Positions 9,385 to 17,036 of a stretch of DNA of 64,000 nt are shown one piece after another; position 1 is the first letter of the stretch, and every line of letters starts with the position of its first letter. A program made the position numbers and the translations under genes. The DNA comes from Cytophaga hutchinsonii ATCC 33406 (lineage in GTDB: Bacteria; Bacteroidota; Bacteroidia; Cytophagales; Cytophagaceae): positions 2,992,001 to 3,056,000 of the forward strand of contig NC_008255.1 in assembly GCF_000014145.1 (NCBI RefSeq), given 5' to 3'. A model generated the notes under the pieces. That model was not told the origin of the DNA. It did no database searches and saw only the letters and a program-made list of their open reading frames with translations.

Positions 9385-10664
9385 GCGTTTGTTTCTCCTC
9401 CTTCCTCAGTTTTTTTAGGAATAATGGGTTTCATGACGGGCTTCATGATTGGTTTAGGCATGGCTGCAGGCTTAGCTTCTTCTGCCGGAGCGTCTGATTG
9501 ATCTGAAGCTGGAAGATCCATTGCCGGACTTGCCGTTTGCTGTGTAGATTCCGGTGCAGGTTCCTTTGGTATCAAGGGCTTCATGACCGGTTTCATTATT
9601 GGCTTTGGCTTAGCCGCTGGTTGTAGGTGTTGCGCCGGTGCTGCCGTCTGCTCAGAAGCAGGAACGTCAGTTGCCGGATTTACTGCCTGTTCTTCAGATT
9701 CCGCTACAGGGGCCTTTGGTATCACAGGCTTCATGACCGGTTTTACCTGTGGCTTCGGTGTACCTGCTTCGGTAGAAGCTGCTGGCTCATCTGCTGGTTT
9801 AGTTTCTGAAGTTTCTTCTGATGAAGTTTCCGTAATAGATTTCTTCGCTGGTATTACAACCTTTGGCTTAAACACGGGCTTCGGTACTGCCGGTTTTTCA
9901 GCTGCTGTATCTGAAGATGCTGATGCTTCTTCCGCCTTTGCAGGTGTTGTGTTTTCTGCCGCTGCATCAACTGCTGCTTTCTTTACCGCCGGTATCGCTA
10001 CCTTTGGTTTGAATGCCGGTTTCGGTGCAGCTGTTGCTGTATCTGTGGTTGCTTCGCCTGCTTCAGGCACCGGTTTTGCAGCCGCTGCTTTTTTCGCTTT
10101 TTCTTCTGCAACCAATACTTCCATTTCTTCTTTCTTCAACACACCTTCCGCAGGACTTAATTCTGCAAAGTGATAGACCATGTTACGCACATCGTATTCA
10201 CTGAAGTCGTATGTCTTGGTCATGGTTAAACATTCGGTCGGACAAACCGTTGTGCATAACCCACAGAAGCAGCACTTCGCCATGTCGATGTCAAACGTAG
10301 CTGCATAGATCCGCTTCGTACTGCCGTCGGATGTTTTACCGATTTCAACCGGAGATTTTATAGGCTCTATTTCTATGCAGTTCACCGGACAAACTTTTGC
10401 GCACAGATCGCATACAATACAGTCGTCTACTTCGTTATGCAAACGGTACCGTCCGTTATCCGGCACGGGAATGGATTCGTGCGGATACAGATTTGTTACA
10501 ATACCATCTTTGTGTGTGAAATAATCCGCATCCATAACGCCAACCTGCGGCTTACGCTTCACGCCTATGGAAACAAAAAAGTGTTTCAGCGTCAGACGCA
10601 ATCCGATTGCCATCGATTGAACCGATACAATAAATAAGCGAATATTTGAAATACGTCTAGCCAT
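9381..10664 (-). CDS. nuoI: NADH-quinone oxidoreductase subunit I with long repeat-bearing C-terminal tail
   Basis: Residues 1-~185 are a normal NuoI. Two CxxCxxCxxxCP clusters (Cys82/85/88/92 and Cys131/134/137/141, with Cys96 and Cys145 close by) bind the two 4Fe-4S centres that pass electrons toward quinone. The usual protein ends near residue 180. Here ~240 extra residues follow, rich in Ala, Pro, Lys and Glu. The tail holds five copies of a PKPxxKPxxxPxIPK-like unit at about residues 214, 261, 303, 353 and 403, spaced 42-50 residues apart; the last two are nearly identical (PKPIMKPVMKP). The reading frame runs through without a break and overlaps nuoJ by four bases, so the tail seems to be a real part of the gene. 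It is probably disordered; its function is unknown. Confidence 0.93.
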   Translation of the reverse strand: MARRISNIRLFIVSVQSMAIGLRLTLKHFFVSIGVKRKPQVGVMDADYFTHKDGIVTNLYPHESIPVPDNGRYRLHNEVDDCIVCDLCAKVCPVNCIEIEPIKSPVEIGKTSDGSTKRIYAATFDIDMAKCCFCGLCTTVCPTECLTMTKTYDFSEYDVRNMVYHFAELSPAEGVLKKEEMEVLVAEEKAKKAAAAKPVPEAGEATTDTATAAPKPAFKPKVAIPAVKKAAVDAAAENTTPAKAEEASASSDTAAEKPAVPKPVFKPKVVIPAKKSITETSSEETSETKPADEPAASTEAGTPKPQVKPVMKPVIPKAPVAESEEQAVNPATDVPASEQTAAPAQHLQPAAKPKPIMKPVMKPLIPKEPAPESTQQTASPAMDLPASDQSDAPAEEAKPAAMPKPIMKPVMKPIIPKKTEEGGETNA

Positions 10665-11762
10665 TTATATTTTCATCCATACTACCCACACGCCGCTTAC
10701 GATTACTAAGAACAGCGACAGCGGCAATAATATTTTCCAGCATAAATTCATTAACTGATCTACCCGCAGACGCGGATACGTCCAGCGCATCACCAACTGC
10801 AGGAATACAACCGTAATTCCTTTTGAGATCAGCCAGAACAATCCCCAGGCGTAACCTGCTATAGTGCCCGGTGTCCCGCTTGTCCAATCAGCGAAATGTA
10901 AACTGCCTATATTTGGCAAGGCGGTGTTCCAGCTACCAAAGAATAATACCACACCTAAGAATGCTACGAGTAACATCATGGCATATTCTGCTAAGAATAA
11001 AATGGCAAAACGGAAACCGGTATACTCCGTATGAAAACCGGATACCAATTCTGATTCTCCTTCCGGTATGTCAAAGGGTGCACGGTTGCATTCTGCTAAT
11101 GATGCAATAAAGAAAACGACATAGGCCAATAACAGGAACGGATACTTAAATGCATTCCAGCTTACAAAACCGCCGATCTTGTTTACATCAATTCCCAGGG
11201 ATGTTATTCCAAATAAGGAAGTATTCAATTCCTGTTTGTTTACAAAATAAATACCCTGCTGAAAACTGATTTCCTGTAAGTCCAGCGTCTGGCAAATCAA
11301 TACAACGGCAAGAATACTTAAGGTTAATGGAATTTCGTAAGAGATTACCTGGGCAATGGCACGGAACGCGCCAAGGATGGAGAACTTATTGTTTGATGCC
11401 CAACCGGCTAAGAATATTCCTACAACGTCTAAGGAAACAATGGTGATCATGAAAAATACGCCAACGTCTGCTTTTGAACCGATCAGATCGGGTGCAAATG
11501 GAAGTGTTGCGAAACCGGCAAAGATGGCGGTGAAAATTAATACAGGAGCTAAACGGAATAAAAAACGGTTTGCGCCTGTTGCGATGATGTCTTCTTTCTG
11601 AAGCAGTTTTATCAGATCGGCAATTGTTTGTAACATGCCATACGGACCAACTTCCATCGGGCCCAGACGATCCTGAATAAATGCCGCAACTTTCCGTTCT
11701 GCCCAAACCACAAATACGGCATATAGAAGAATCAGCGTCAATACAAATAGCACTACAAACAT
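10665..11762 (-). CDS. nuoH: NADH-quinone oxidoreductase subunit H
   Basis: 365 aa, eight or nine membrane helices. NuoH forms much of the quinone chamber where the two arms of complex I meet. Conserved pieces include AERKVAAFIQDRLGP at the N-terminus and AECNRAPFDIPEGESELVSG in the quinone loop. It directly abuts nuoI. It is the first gene of the minus-strand run: nuoG and the earlier nuo genes are not upstream, and the next 600 bases hold repeats and a toxin-antitoxin pair. Confidence 0.95.
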   Translation of the reverse strand: MFVVLFVLTLILLYAVFVVWAERKVAAFIQDRLGPMEVGPYGMLQTIADLIKLLQKEDIIATGANRFLFRLAPVLIFTAIFAGFATLPFAPDLIGSKADVGVFFMITIVSLDVVGIFLAGWASNNKFSILGAFRAIAQVISYEIPLTLSILAVVLICQTLDLQEISFQQGIYFVNKQELNTSLFGITSLGIDVNKIGGFVSWNAFKYPFLLLAYVVFFIASLAECNRAPFDIPEGESELVSGFHTEYTGFRFAILFLAEYAMMLLVAFLGVVLFFGSWNTALPNIGSLHFADWTSGTPGTIAGYAWGLFWLISKGITVVFLQLVMRWTYPRLRVDQLMNLCWKILLPLSLFLVIVSGVWVVWMKI

Positions 11763-11965
11763 GCTACGAATTTAAGAACAAAAGCGGGGAAACCCTAGGG
11801 GAAAATCCCAAATCACAAAAAACAAATTCCAAGCAAAAAGCGGGTTAAATACTGCATTTCAGACACAAAGAATGCGCTACCAAAATTAAGGTATTGTTTG
11901 TATTGAAATGGGTGTTAAAGTTGAAATTTTATTTTAGGTTTTGGGTGGAAGGCAGAATGTTGTTT

Positions 11966-12000
11966 AAGCCTAATGCGAAGAGATTAAGGCTAAACGCTCG
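11966..12000. repeat. Degenerate 7-base-period array, AAGCCTA family
   Basis: Five consecutive heptamers read AAGCCTA, ATGCGAA, GAGATTA, AGGCTAA, ACGCTCG. The family resembles arrays at 15184 and 36934. This is one of the weaker cases because the units have drifted. Confidence 0.5.
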
Positions 12001-12040
12001 TTTCACGTTTCTTGGGGCGATACCTCTTTCATACTTTCAT

Positions 12041-12184
12041 CTTCTTGGGGCGATGCCCCAAGTTATACTATGTCAGACTTTCAGTCTGATTGTTTTTTCA
12101 TATACAACTGTACCTTATGAATTGGAATGTTGAGGTTAAGATGAGGTGATGGTTAGAGAGCGGATTATCCCGGGAGTTATAACA
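12041..12184. repeat. Hairpin-rich ~145-bp dispersed repeat, copy A
   Basis: Aligns along its length with 12899-13043. It holds an 8-bp stem CTTGGGGC/GCCCCAAG with loop GAT (12044-12062) and a stem CAGACT/AGTCTG with loop TTC (12074-12088). A shared tail reads GATGGTTAGAGA and CGGATTATCCC. Same orientation as copy B, on the other side of the toxin-antitoxin pair. Confidence 0.85.
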
Positions 12185-12185
12185 T

Positions 12186-12198
12186 GCCGCGGCGGCGG
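12186..12198. repeat. GC-rich palindrome-like block GCCGCGGCGGCGG
   Basis: A 13-base all-G/C block in an AT-rich gap, directly after repeat copy A. It resembles the blocks at 53687, 54133 and 54273. Confidence 0.55.
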
Positions 12199-12352
12199 AT
12201 ATAGCATAAATCAAGTATATAATATCAGATGCACCGCTCCAAATGAGGTTTTTTTGATATTTTAATTTTAGTAATAGCAATAAGTACCTAATTGAGAATC
12301 TTCAATACTATTTTTTACGTATAGAACAAAAGCAAATCACAACAAAATTTAG

Positions 12353-12360
12353 TATCTTTA
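12353..12360 (+). promoter_or_regulatory. Possible -7 box TATCTTTA for the toxin-antitoxin pair
   Basis: It resembles the Bacteroidota -7 consensus TAnnTTTG but ends only three bases before the ATG at 12364, which would make the message leaderless. Weak call. Confidence 0.25.
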
Positions 12361-12363
12361 TTT

Positions 12364-12603
12364 ATGGCAACTTCAATAAAACAAAAACTTCATACATTGA
12401 TTGACACTATAGATAACGAATCTTTACTGACTCAGGTGTATGAACTTATATATAAAAAAAGTTCTTCTAAAGAGGGCGATTTATGGAATAAATTAACTTC
12501 TCAGCAACAACAGGAAGTATTGCTAAGTCTGGAAGAAAGCAACGATACAAACAATTTAATCTCTAACGACGACGTTAAAAAATCACATAAAAAATGGCTC
12601 TGA
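12364..12603 (+). CDS. Putative antitoxin of a ParE/RelE-type pair
   Basis: 79 aa and mostly helical (LHTLIDTIDNESLLTQVYELI then WNKLTSQQQQEVLLSLEES). I do not recognise a DNA-binding fold with confidence. The layout, short helical sequence and position ahead of a toxin-like gene match the small antitoxins common in Bacteroidota that pair with ParE/RelE toxins. Its last ten bases overlap the next gene, so the two are probably translationally coupled. Such antitoxins usually bind the toxin through the C-terminal part and repress their own promoter; neither can be shown here. Confidence 0.7.
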   Translation: MATSIKQKLHTLIDTIDNESLLTQVYELIYKKSSSKEGDLWNKLTSQQQQEVLLSLEESNDTNNLISNDDVKKSHKKWL

Positions 12604-12884
12604 AAATTTTTTGGACTAAAAGAGCTTTAGCCAATTTTGATAAAATACTTGAATATTTAGAAGAAGATTTCGGAGAAATTCCAACCAAAGCATTTGCAAT
12701 CAAGGTCCATAATTTTTTAGATAACCTTAAAGACTTCCCTGAACTTGGAACACTTCAACATAGCGATAAGCAAATCCGAGGATTTGTAATCGTAAAACAA
12801 GTAACTATTTTTTATAAAGTATACGATGATCATGTTCGTATACTGAATCTATTTAATAATAGACAAGATTCAAAGAAGAAGTAA
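12594..12884 (+). CDS. ParE/RelE superfamily toxin
   Basis: 96 aa. The start IFWTKRALANFDKILEYLEE and the end VRILNLFNNRQDSKKK follow the ParE/RelE fold pattern: early beta strand, helical hairpin with ALANFDKI, then a sheet ending in ILxLFNNRQD. RelE members cut mRNA on the ribosome and ParE members poison gyrase; the sequence does not decide between them. Overlaps the antitoxin gene by ten bases. The pair sits between two copies of a dispersed repeat, which suggests it arrived with, or inserted among, repeat DNA. Confidence 0.82.
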   Translation: MALKIFWTKRALANFDKILEYLEEDFGEIPTKAFAIKVHNFLDNLKDFPELGTLQHSDKQIRGFVIVKQVTIFYKVYDDHVRILNLFNNRQDSKKK

Positions 12885-12898
12885 ACCCTTAGCTCTAT

Positions 12899-13043
12899 CA
12901 TTCTTTGGGCAATGCCCAAAGTTGTAATATTGCAGACTTTCAGTCTGAGTTGTCTTTTCATAGACAACTGTATCTTATGTAATTGAGATGGCAAGGTCAA
13001 GATGAGATGATGGTTAGAGATCGGATTATCCCTGAAGGATAAC
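12899..13043. repeat. Hairpin-rich ~145-bp dispersed repeat, copy B
   Basis: Second copy of the repeat at 12041. Its first stem is CTTTGGGC/GCCCAAAG with loop AAT (12903-12921), so relative to copy A both sides of one base pair changed together. The second stem CAGACT/AGTCTG (12933-12947) is identical. A third stem AGTTGTCT/AGACAACT (12948-12969) is perfect here and decayed in copy A. It begins 15 bases past the toxin stop and could also end its transcript. Confidence 0.85.
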
Positions 13044-13098
13044 ATATCGGTAGTAAAAAACACCGATATGAAAATTACACAAGGAGCTCCGAAGGAGC
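13043..13098. repeat. Two small inverted repeats (REP-like)
   Basis: CATATCGGT (13043-13051) pairs with ACCGATATG (13062-13070), and GCTCC-GAA-GGAGC (13086-13098) forms a short hairpin. Similar GAGCTCC/GGAG blocks occur near 17395. No gene is seen between 13044 and 13153. Confidence 0.55.
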
Positions 13099-13153
13099 AT
13101 TAAATAATTTTGACTATTGGATAACCTAATTATATATTTTGAATAAAACTCAG

Positions 13154-13707
13154 TTAATTCCTTTCATTTTTATACAACCTTTTATACAATAAATTATTAA
13201 TACCGCATATGCCTTTCTCAACTTTATAAAAAACCAAAGTAAAGCTCATCATATATATAAATGTAAGAATCATATAAGTAATATTATAGGCTATTTCCCA
13301 AGTCTTTGGTATTAAGATATTGAGATGAATAATTGAATATTTCATTGCCGAAGCCAATAAAAAAATAATCGCACTGTGCAAAAACCCTTCACCACAATTT
13401 GAAATTTTTTCTAACATTATAGATTCTTTTTCTTTATCAAGATTTCTTGCCCATGAAAAACAAACAGATGCTATACCTATAAAAATGGCAAAGCCATAAT
13501 TAGTTAGGTTAGTTGTATCTTCTTTTAAATTTTTGAAATTAAAAACAACAATAGTAGCCCCTAAAATGCCAAATAATAGATTAGGAAGAACAACTAAAAA
13601 ATTTTATCCATATCATCATAAAATACGTATCTAATTCCAACGCCTATTTTTACAAATATTTTTTTTGTTAGAAAAAATATTGTACGTATTAATTTTTTAA
13701 AAGCCAT
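13154..13707 (-). pseudogene. Small membrane-protein gene split by a one-base frameshift
   Basis: An ATG at 13707 opens MAFKKLIRTIFFLTKKIFV and stops after DDMDKIF at a TAG in a T-run near 13598. Restoring one T in the six-T run (plus strand near 13598-13603) would join this to a long open frame: LVVLPNLLFGILGATIVVFN, then a segment containing SWARNLDKEKE, and on to the frame ending LYKRLYKNERN. The restored protein of ~185 aa would have four membrane segments. I do not recognise the family. It is more AT-rich than the neighbours and lies beside the toxin-antitoxin island, which suggests acquired DNA. Alternatives are a homopolymer sequencing error, or slippage at the run making some full product. 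Confidence 0.65.
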
Positions 13708-13733
13708 TTTATTTCTATAATTAAAACCAACGA

Positions 13734-14543
13734 CTACTCCCACAGCGGATAACGCTCCAGATGCACTTCCTGCCGGAAGAATAAGCGCGTCGATTCTGCA
13801 AATGATTGTGTATAATCCGACACATAAAATTTATGCTGCACGTCTGCATCGGTATTCAATAAATTAGTATCCGCTAAATAATCCTTCACCGCTGCGGCCA
13901 CAATATCCGAGCTGTCGATCACGTCTACACTGCCTTTGTACAGATTATTGATCTGCTCTTTGATCAACGGATAATGCGTACAACCTAGGATCAGTGACTC
14001 AATTCCGTCCAGAGACTTATCCTGCAGGTAATTTAAAATGATGCTTTCGGAAATGGCGTTGTTAAAATAACCTTCTTCGATCATGGGTGCCAGCAACGGC
14101 GTTGCGAGTGCTTTGAGTGTAATCTCTTTATTCAGCTTATCAATTTTACGCTGATACACATTTGAGCTTACTGTTTTTTTCGTACCGATCAATCCTACTT
14201 TTCCTTTCGGATATTTGGCACCTACATACCGCACAATCGGATCAATAACATTAATTACTTTTGCTCTGCTGCCTGCATATTCTTTCACCAGCTGATACGC
14301 CGCCGATGACGCGGAGTTACAGGCGATCAGAATCACTTTACAATGCTGCTGCAGCAGCATATCGGTAATTTTTACCGCATACGATTGGATCGCAGCGGTT
14401 GATTTATCACCGTATGGAAAATGCGCGGTATCACCAAAATATATAATACTTTCATTGGGTAATAATTGATTCACGGCATACGCAACAGTTAAGCCGCCAA
14501 TGCCGCTGTCAAATATACCGATGGGTCTTTGTGCGTCTGTCAT
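13734..14543 (-). CDS. murI: Glutamate racemase
   Basis: 269 aa cytoplasmic enzyme that makes D-glutamate for peptidoglycan. The N-terminal GIFDSGIGGLTVAYAV carries the catalytic acid. The two catalytic cysteines lie in LIACNSASSAAY (about residue 75) and LILGCTHYPLIKEQ (about residue 187). Starts four bases inside the end of pth (overlap 14540-14543), so the two are probably coupled. Full length with no oddities. Confidence 0.96.
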   Translation of the reverse strand: MTDAQRPIGIFDSGIGGLTVAYAVNQLLPNESIIYFGDTAHFPYGDKSTAAIQSYAVKITDMLLQQHCKVILIACNSASSAAYQLVKEYAGSRAKVINVIDPIVRYVGAKYPKGKVGLIGTKKTVSSNVYQRKIDKLNKEITLKALATPLLAPMIEEGYFNNAISESIILNYLQDKSLDGIESLILGCTHYPLIKEQINNLYKGSVDVIDSSDIVAAAVKDYLADTNLLNTDADVQHKFYVSDYTQSFAESTRLFFRQEVHLERYPLWE

Positions 14544-15106
14544 TTCTTTGTGTTTACAGCATTCATGGCGCGCTCCACGCCTATGGTAGCAAAACCTGTT
14601 ACCGCATCTTTTGCTCTTTTAAGAACGTCCGGCATTTCTTTTTGTTCCTCTGCAGAAAAAGGAGCAAGTACATAATCCACCTGCTGTCCTTTAGCAAAAT
14701 CGCTGCCTACGCCCATACGCAAACGCGTATAGTTTGCAGAAGCAAGTGTCTGTTCAATGTGCGACAAACCATTATGGCCGCCGCTCGATCCTTTCATCCG
14801 CATACGAAGTGTACCAAACGGCAACGCCAGATCATCTGTGATAACCAGAATATTTTCGAGCGCGATTTTTTCTTCCTGCATCCAGTACTGAACGGCTTTC
14901 CCGCTCAGGTTCATATACGTTGTAGGTTTTACTAAAATCAACGTGCGGCCTTTTACTTTTACCTCGGCAATGTGTGCATGGCGTTTCAAGTCAAACGTAA
15001 CGCCTTTTTCCTGTGCAAGATCATCCAGCACCATAAACCCAATGTTGTGGCGGGTTTCATGATATTCCGATCCGATATTTCCCAATCCGATAATCAGGTA
15101 TTTCAT
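14540..15106 (-). CDS. pth: Peptidyl-tRNA hydrolase
   Basis: 188 aa. Releases peptides from peptidyl-tRNA dropped by the ribosome. Visible motifs are LIIGLGNIG with active-site Asn10, TRHNIGFMVLDD with catalytic His20, KPTTYMNLSGKAV and GSSGGHNGLSHI. Lies between rplY upstream and murI downstream; the rplY-pth neighbourhood fits a translation role. Confidence 0.96.
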   Translation of the reverse strand: MKYLIIGLGNIGSEYHETRHNIGFMVLDDLAQEKGVTFDLKRHAHIAEVKVKGRTLILVKPTTYMNLSGKAVQYWMQEEKIALENILVITDDLALPFGTLRMRMKGSSGGHNGLSHIEQTLASANYTRLRMGVGSDFAKGQQVDYVLAPFSAEEQKEMPDVLKRAKDAVTGFATIGVERAMNAVNTKK

Positions 15107-15145
15107 ATGTAACTAGTAGTATTCGCTGTAAAGGTAAGAAAGAAT

Positions 15146-15211
15146 GTTTTAAGTATTATGTTTTAGGTTTTAAGAATCGCGGAAGGCTAAAAGCTTAATG
15201 CCTAAAGCTAA
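15146..15211. repeat. Two adjacent 7-base-period arrays
   Basis: 15146-15173 reads GTTTTAA, GTATTAT, GTTTTAG, GTTTTAA. 15184-15211 reads AGGCTAA, AAGCTTA, ATGCCTA, AAGCTAA, the same family as 36934-36975. They fill most of the pth-rplY spacer; no gene is seen in 15107-15359. Confidence 0.75.
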
Positions 15212-15300
15212 AAGATGTCTGAAGCAACATCGCTAAATTATAATGATTCAAACAAACGAAAAATCCAACAATCCTTTAAATCTAATCAATCCTAATCAAA

Positions 15301-15336
15301 AAAAAGAAGACCACACTTTTCAGCATGGCCTTCTTC
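15301..15336 (-). terminator. Terminator after rplY
   Basis: On the minus strand AAGAAGGCCA pairs with TGGTCTTCTT (one G-T pair) and is followed by seven T. It lies 24 bases past the rplY stop. Confidence 0.75.
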
Positions 15337-15359
15337 AATATGAACAGGGAAACTAATTA

Positions 15360-15938
15360 TTACTTTTTAGCAGCTGCTGCTTCTTCTTGTTTCAACGATC
15401 TTGGAATCGTAACCGTGCAAACAGGAATAGACTTAGCATTTAAAATTGTGTAGTTGTTTGTTTTGATATCACCAACTTTTACAGATTTAGCTAATTCTAA
15501 CTGAGAAATATCAGCAAGGATAACATCCGGAAGATCTTTAGGGAACGCTTTTACTTGTAACGTAGCTACTTTCTGAACCAGTTTCCCCCCTTTGATAACA
15601 CCTGGAGAAGTTCCTTCAAATTTAACCGGGATATTCATTTTCACTTGTTTCTTATCATCAAGTAATAAGAAATCTACGTGAAGCAACATTTCATTGATCG
15701 GGTGGAATTGAACTTCCTGAACAACACATTTATATTGTTTACCTTCTAAATTCAACAATACGGTACAAGCTACGCCTGTGTAAATAATATCGCGGAACAA
15801 AAACATTGGTACGTGGAAATGTAATTGTGATTCGCCACCATAAAGCACACATGGTACGTTTGAATCAAGACGAAGGTCTTTTGATCCTTTTTTACCGAGA
15901 TTTGCTCTGCTATACCCTATAATCTCTACTTGTTTCAT
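15360..15938 (-). CDS. rplY: 50S ribosomal protein L25 (long, Ctc-like form)
   Basis: 192 aa: an N-terminal L25 beta-barrel that binds 5S rRNA (residues ~1-95) and a C-terminal TL5/Ctc-type domain (~96-185). Opens KQVEIIGYSRANLGKKGSKD and contains HPINEMLLHVDFLLLDDKK. Ends in a short Ala/Lys tail. Lies 21 bases after prs, so prs and rplY are probably one transcript; the same pairing is common in bacteria. Confidence 0.93.
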   Translation of the reverse strand: MKQVEIIGYSRANLGKKGSKDLRLDSNVPCVLYGGESQLHFHVPMFLFRDIIYTGVACTVLLNLEGKQYKCVVQEVQFHPINEMLLHVDFLLLDDKKQVKMNIPVKFEGTSPGVIKGGKLVQKVATLQVKAFPKDLPDVILADISQLELAKSVKVGDIKTNNYTILNAKSIPVCTVTIPRSLKQEEAAAAKK

Positions 15939-15959
15939 AATTGTTTTGTTTTATATGTA

Positions 15960-16886
15960 TTAAAGAAATAATGAACTAACGGATTCGTTCTGCTGGATCT
16001 GATAAATTGCTTTAGCAAATAAATCAGCAACGGTAAGAACTTTAATTTTTGATGTTTCTTTGCGAAGCGGGATTGTATCTGTAACCAACATTTCTGTTAA
16101 CACGGAATTTTCAATGTTTTCGTATGCTGAACCAGATAAGATCGGGTGCGTACAGATTGCACGTACACTCTTCGCACCTTTATTCATGATTACTTCAGCA
16201 GCACGTGTAATGGTACCGCCTGTATCAATCAAATCATCAACTAAAATCACATCGGCACCTTCAACATTACCAATCAATTGCATCGAAGCAATTTCATTGG
16301 CACGTTCACGGTGTTTGTCACACACTACGAATTCAGCTTTTAAATGCTTTGCAAATTCACGCGCACGTTTCACACCACCAACATCCGGTGAAGCGATGAT
16401 TAATTTATCGGATTGAATGCTTCTTAAGTAAGGAATAAAGATTGCCGCGCCGTCCAGGTGATCTACCGGAAAATCGAAAAAGCCCTGGATCTGGCCTGCG
16501 TGTAAATCGCATGTCATTAAACGGTCAACACCAGCAGCTGAAAGCAGATTCGCAACTAATTTAGCTGCAATCGGTACTCTTGGCTTGTCTTTGCGATCCT
16601 GGCGCGCATAACCGAAATACGGAATAATGGCTGCTACTTCTGCTGCAGATGCTCTGCGTGCCGCATCAACCATTAACATCAATTCCATTAAATTATCTGC
16701 ATTCGGGAAAGTAGACTGGATAATATACACATCTTTTCCACGAACAGATTCATCAAAACTAACATAGATCTCACCGTCGCTGAAACGTTTTATTGTTCTA
16801 TGGCCTAGTGGCTCTCCATACGCTGCAGCAATTTTCTCTGCCAGGTAGTGGGAGTTAGTTCCAGAAAATAATTTAAGGGATGACAT
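15960..16886 (-). CDS. prs: Ribose-phosphate pyrophosphokinase (PRPP synthase)
   Basis: 308 aa. Makes PRPP from ribose 5-phosphate and ATP; PRPP feeds the purF and pyrE products also encoded in this window. Motifs are FSDGEIYVSF, the flexible-loop region YFGYARQDRKDKPRVPI, SPDVGGVKRAREFA and the PRPP-binding VILVDDLIDTGGT. Standard class I length with no missing motif. Confidence 0.96.
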   Translation of the reverse strand: MSSLKLFSGTNSHYLAEKIAAAYGEPLGHRTIKRFSDGEIYVSFDESVRGKDVYIIQSTFPNADNLMELMLMVDAARRASAAEVAAIIPYFGYARQDRKDKPRVPIAAKLVANLLSAAGVDRLMTCDLHAGQIQGFFDFPVDHLDGAAIFIPYLRSIQSDKLIIASPDVGGVKRAREFAKHLKAEFVVCDKHRERANEIASMQLIGNVEGADVILVDDLIDTGGTITRAAEVIMNKGAKSVRAICTHPILSGSAYENIENSVLTEMLVTDTIPLRKETSKIKVLTVADLFAKAIYQIQQNESVSSLFL

Positions 16887-16914
16887 ACCTTTTAGGGTTT
16901 GGTATAAAACTAAA

Positions 16915-16947
16915 ACGATTTAACCCCATTCATTAGGATTAAATCGT
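16915..16947 (-). terminator. Terminator after tRNA-Gln
   Basis: On the minus strand ACGATTTAA pairs with TTAAATCGT around a short loop, with T residues after it. It lies 12 bases past the tRNA 3' end and before prs, so it separates the two transcripts. Confidence 0.65.
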
Positions 16948-16958
16948 CTTTTATGTTG

Positions 16959-17031
16959 TTGTCCGACCAGGTTTCGAACCTGGACTCTTCTGAACCAAAA
17001 TCAGACGTGTTGCCAGTTACACCATCGGACA
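16959..17031 (-). tRNA. tRNA-Gln (anticodon TTG)
   Basis: Folds as a full cloverleaf on the minus strand: acceptor TGTCCGA/TCGGACA, anticodon stem TCTGA/TCAGA with loop TTTTGGT giving anticodon TTG, and a T arm CCAGG-TTCGAAA-CCTGG. The CCA end is not encoded (ACAA follows the acceptor stem). Confidence 0.95.
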
Positions 17032-17036
17032 ATCTG

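Larger units (their letters stand above)
11763..12363. other. 601-base gap upstream of nuoH: AT-rich leader and repeats, no gene
   Basis: The first ~120 bases beside nuoH should hold its promoter, but I see no clear -33/-7 pair. The rest contains a heptamer-type array (11966-12000), one copy of the hairpin repeat (12041-12184) and a GC-rich palindrome-like block (12186-12198). Short open frames here have no recognisable product and fall on the repeat. Confidence 0.7.

Noticed and set aside
9583-10173. 196-codon plus-strand frame opposite nuoI
   Set aside because: It mirrors the Pro/Ala/Lys repeats of the NuoI tail; composition is low-complexity and nuoI is tightly coupled to nuoJ and nuoH.
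12098-12280. 60-codon minus-strand frame upstream of the toxin-antitoxin genes
   Set aside because: It lies over the dispersed repeat; a similar frame appears over the second copy (12830-13063), showing that both are by-products of the repeat.
13154-13417. Independent 87-aa gene
   Set aside because: The frame extends upstream without a stop to the T-run at ~13598 and joins a second frame there, so a frameshifted longer gene explains it better.
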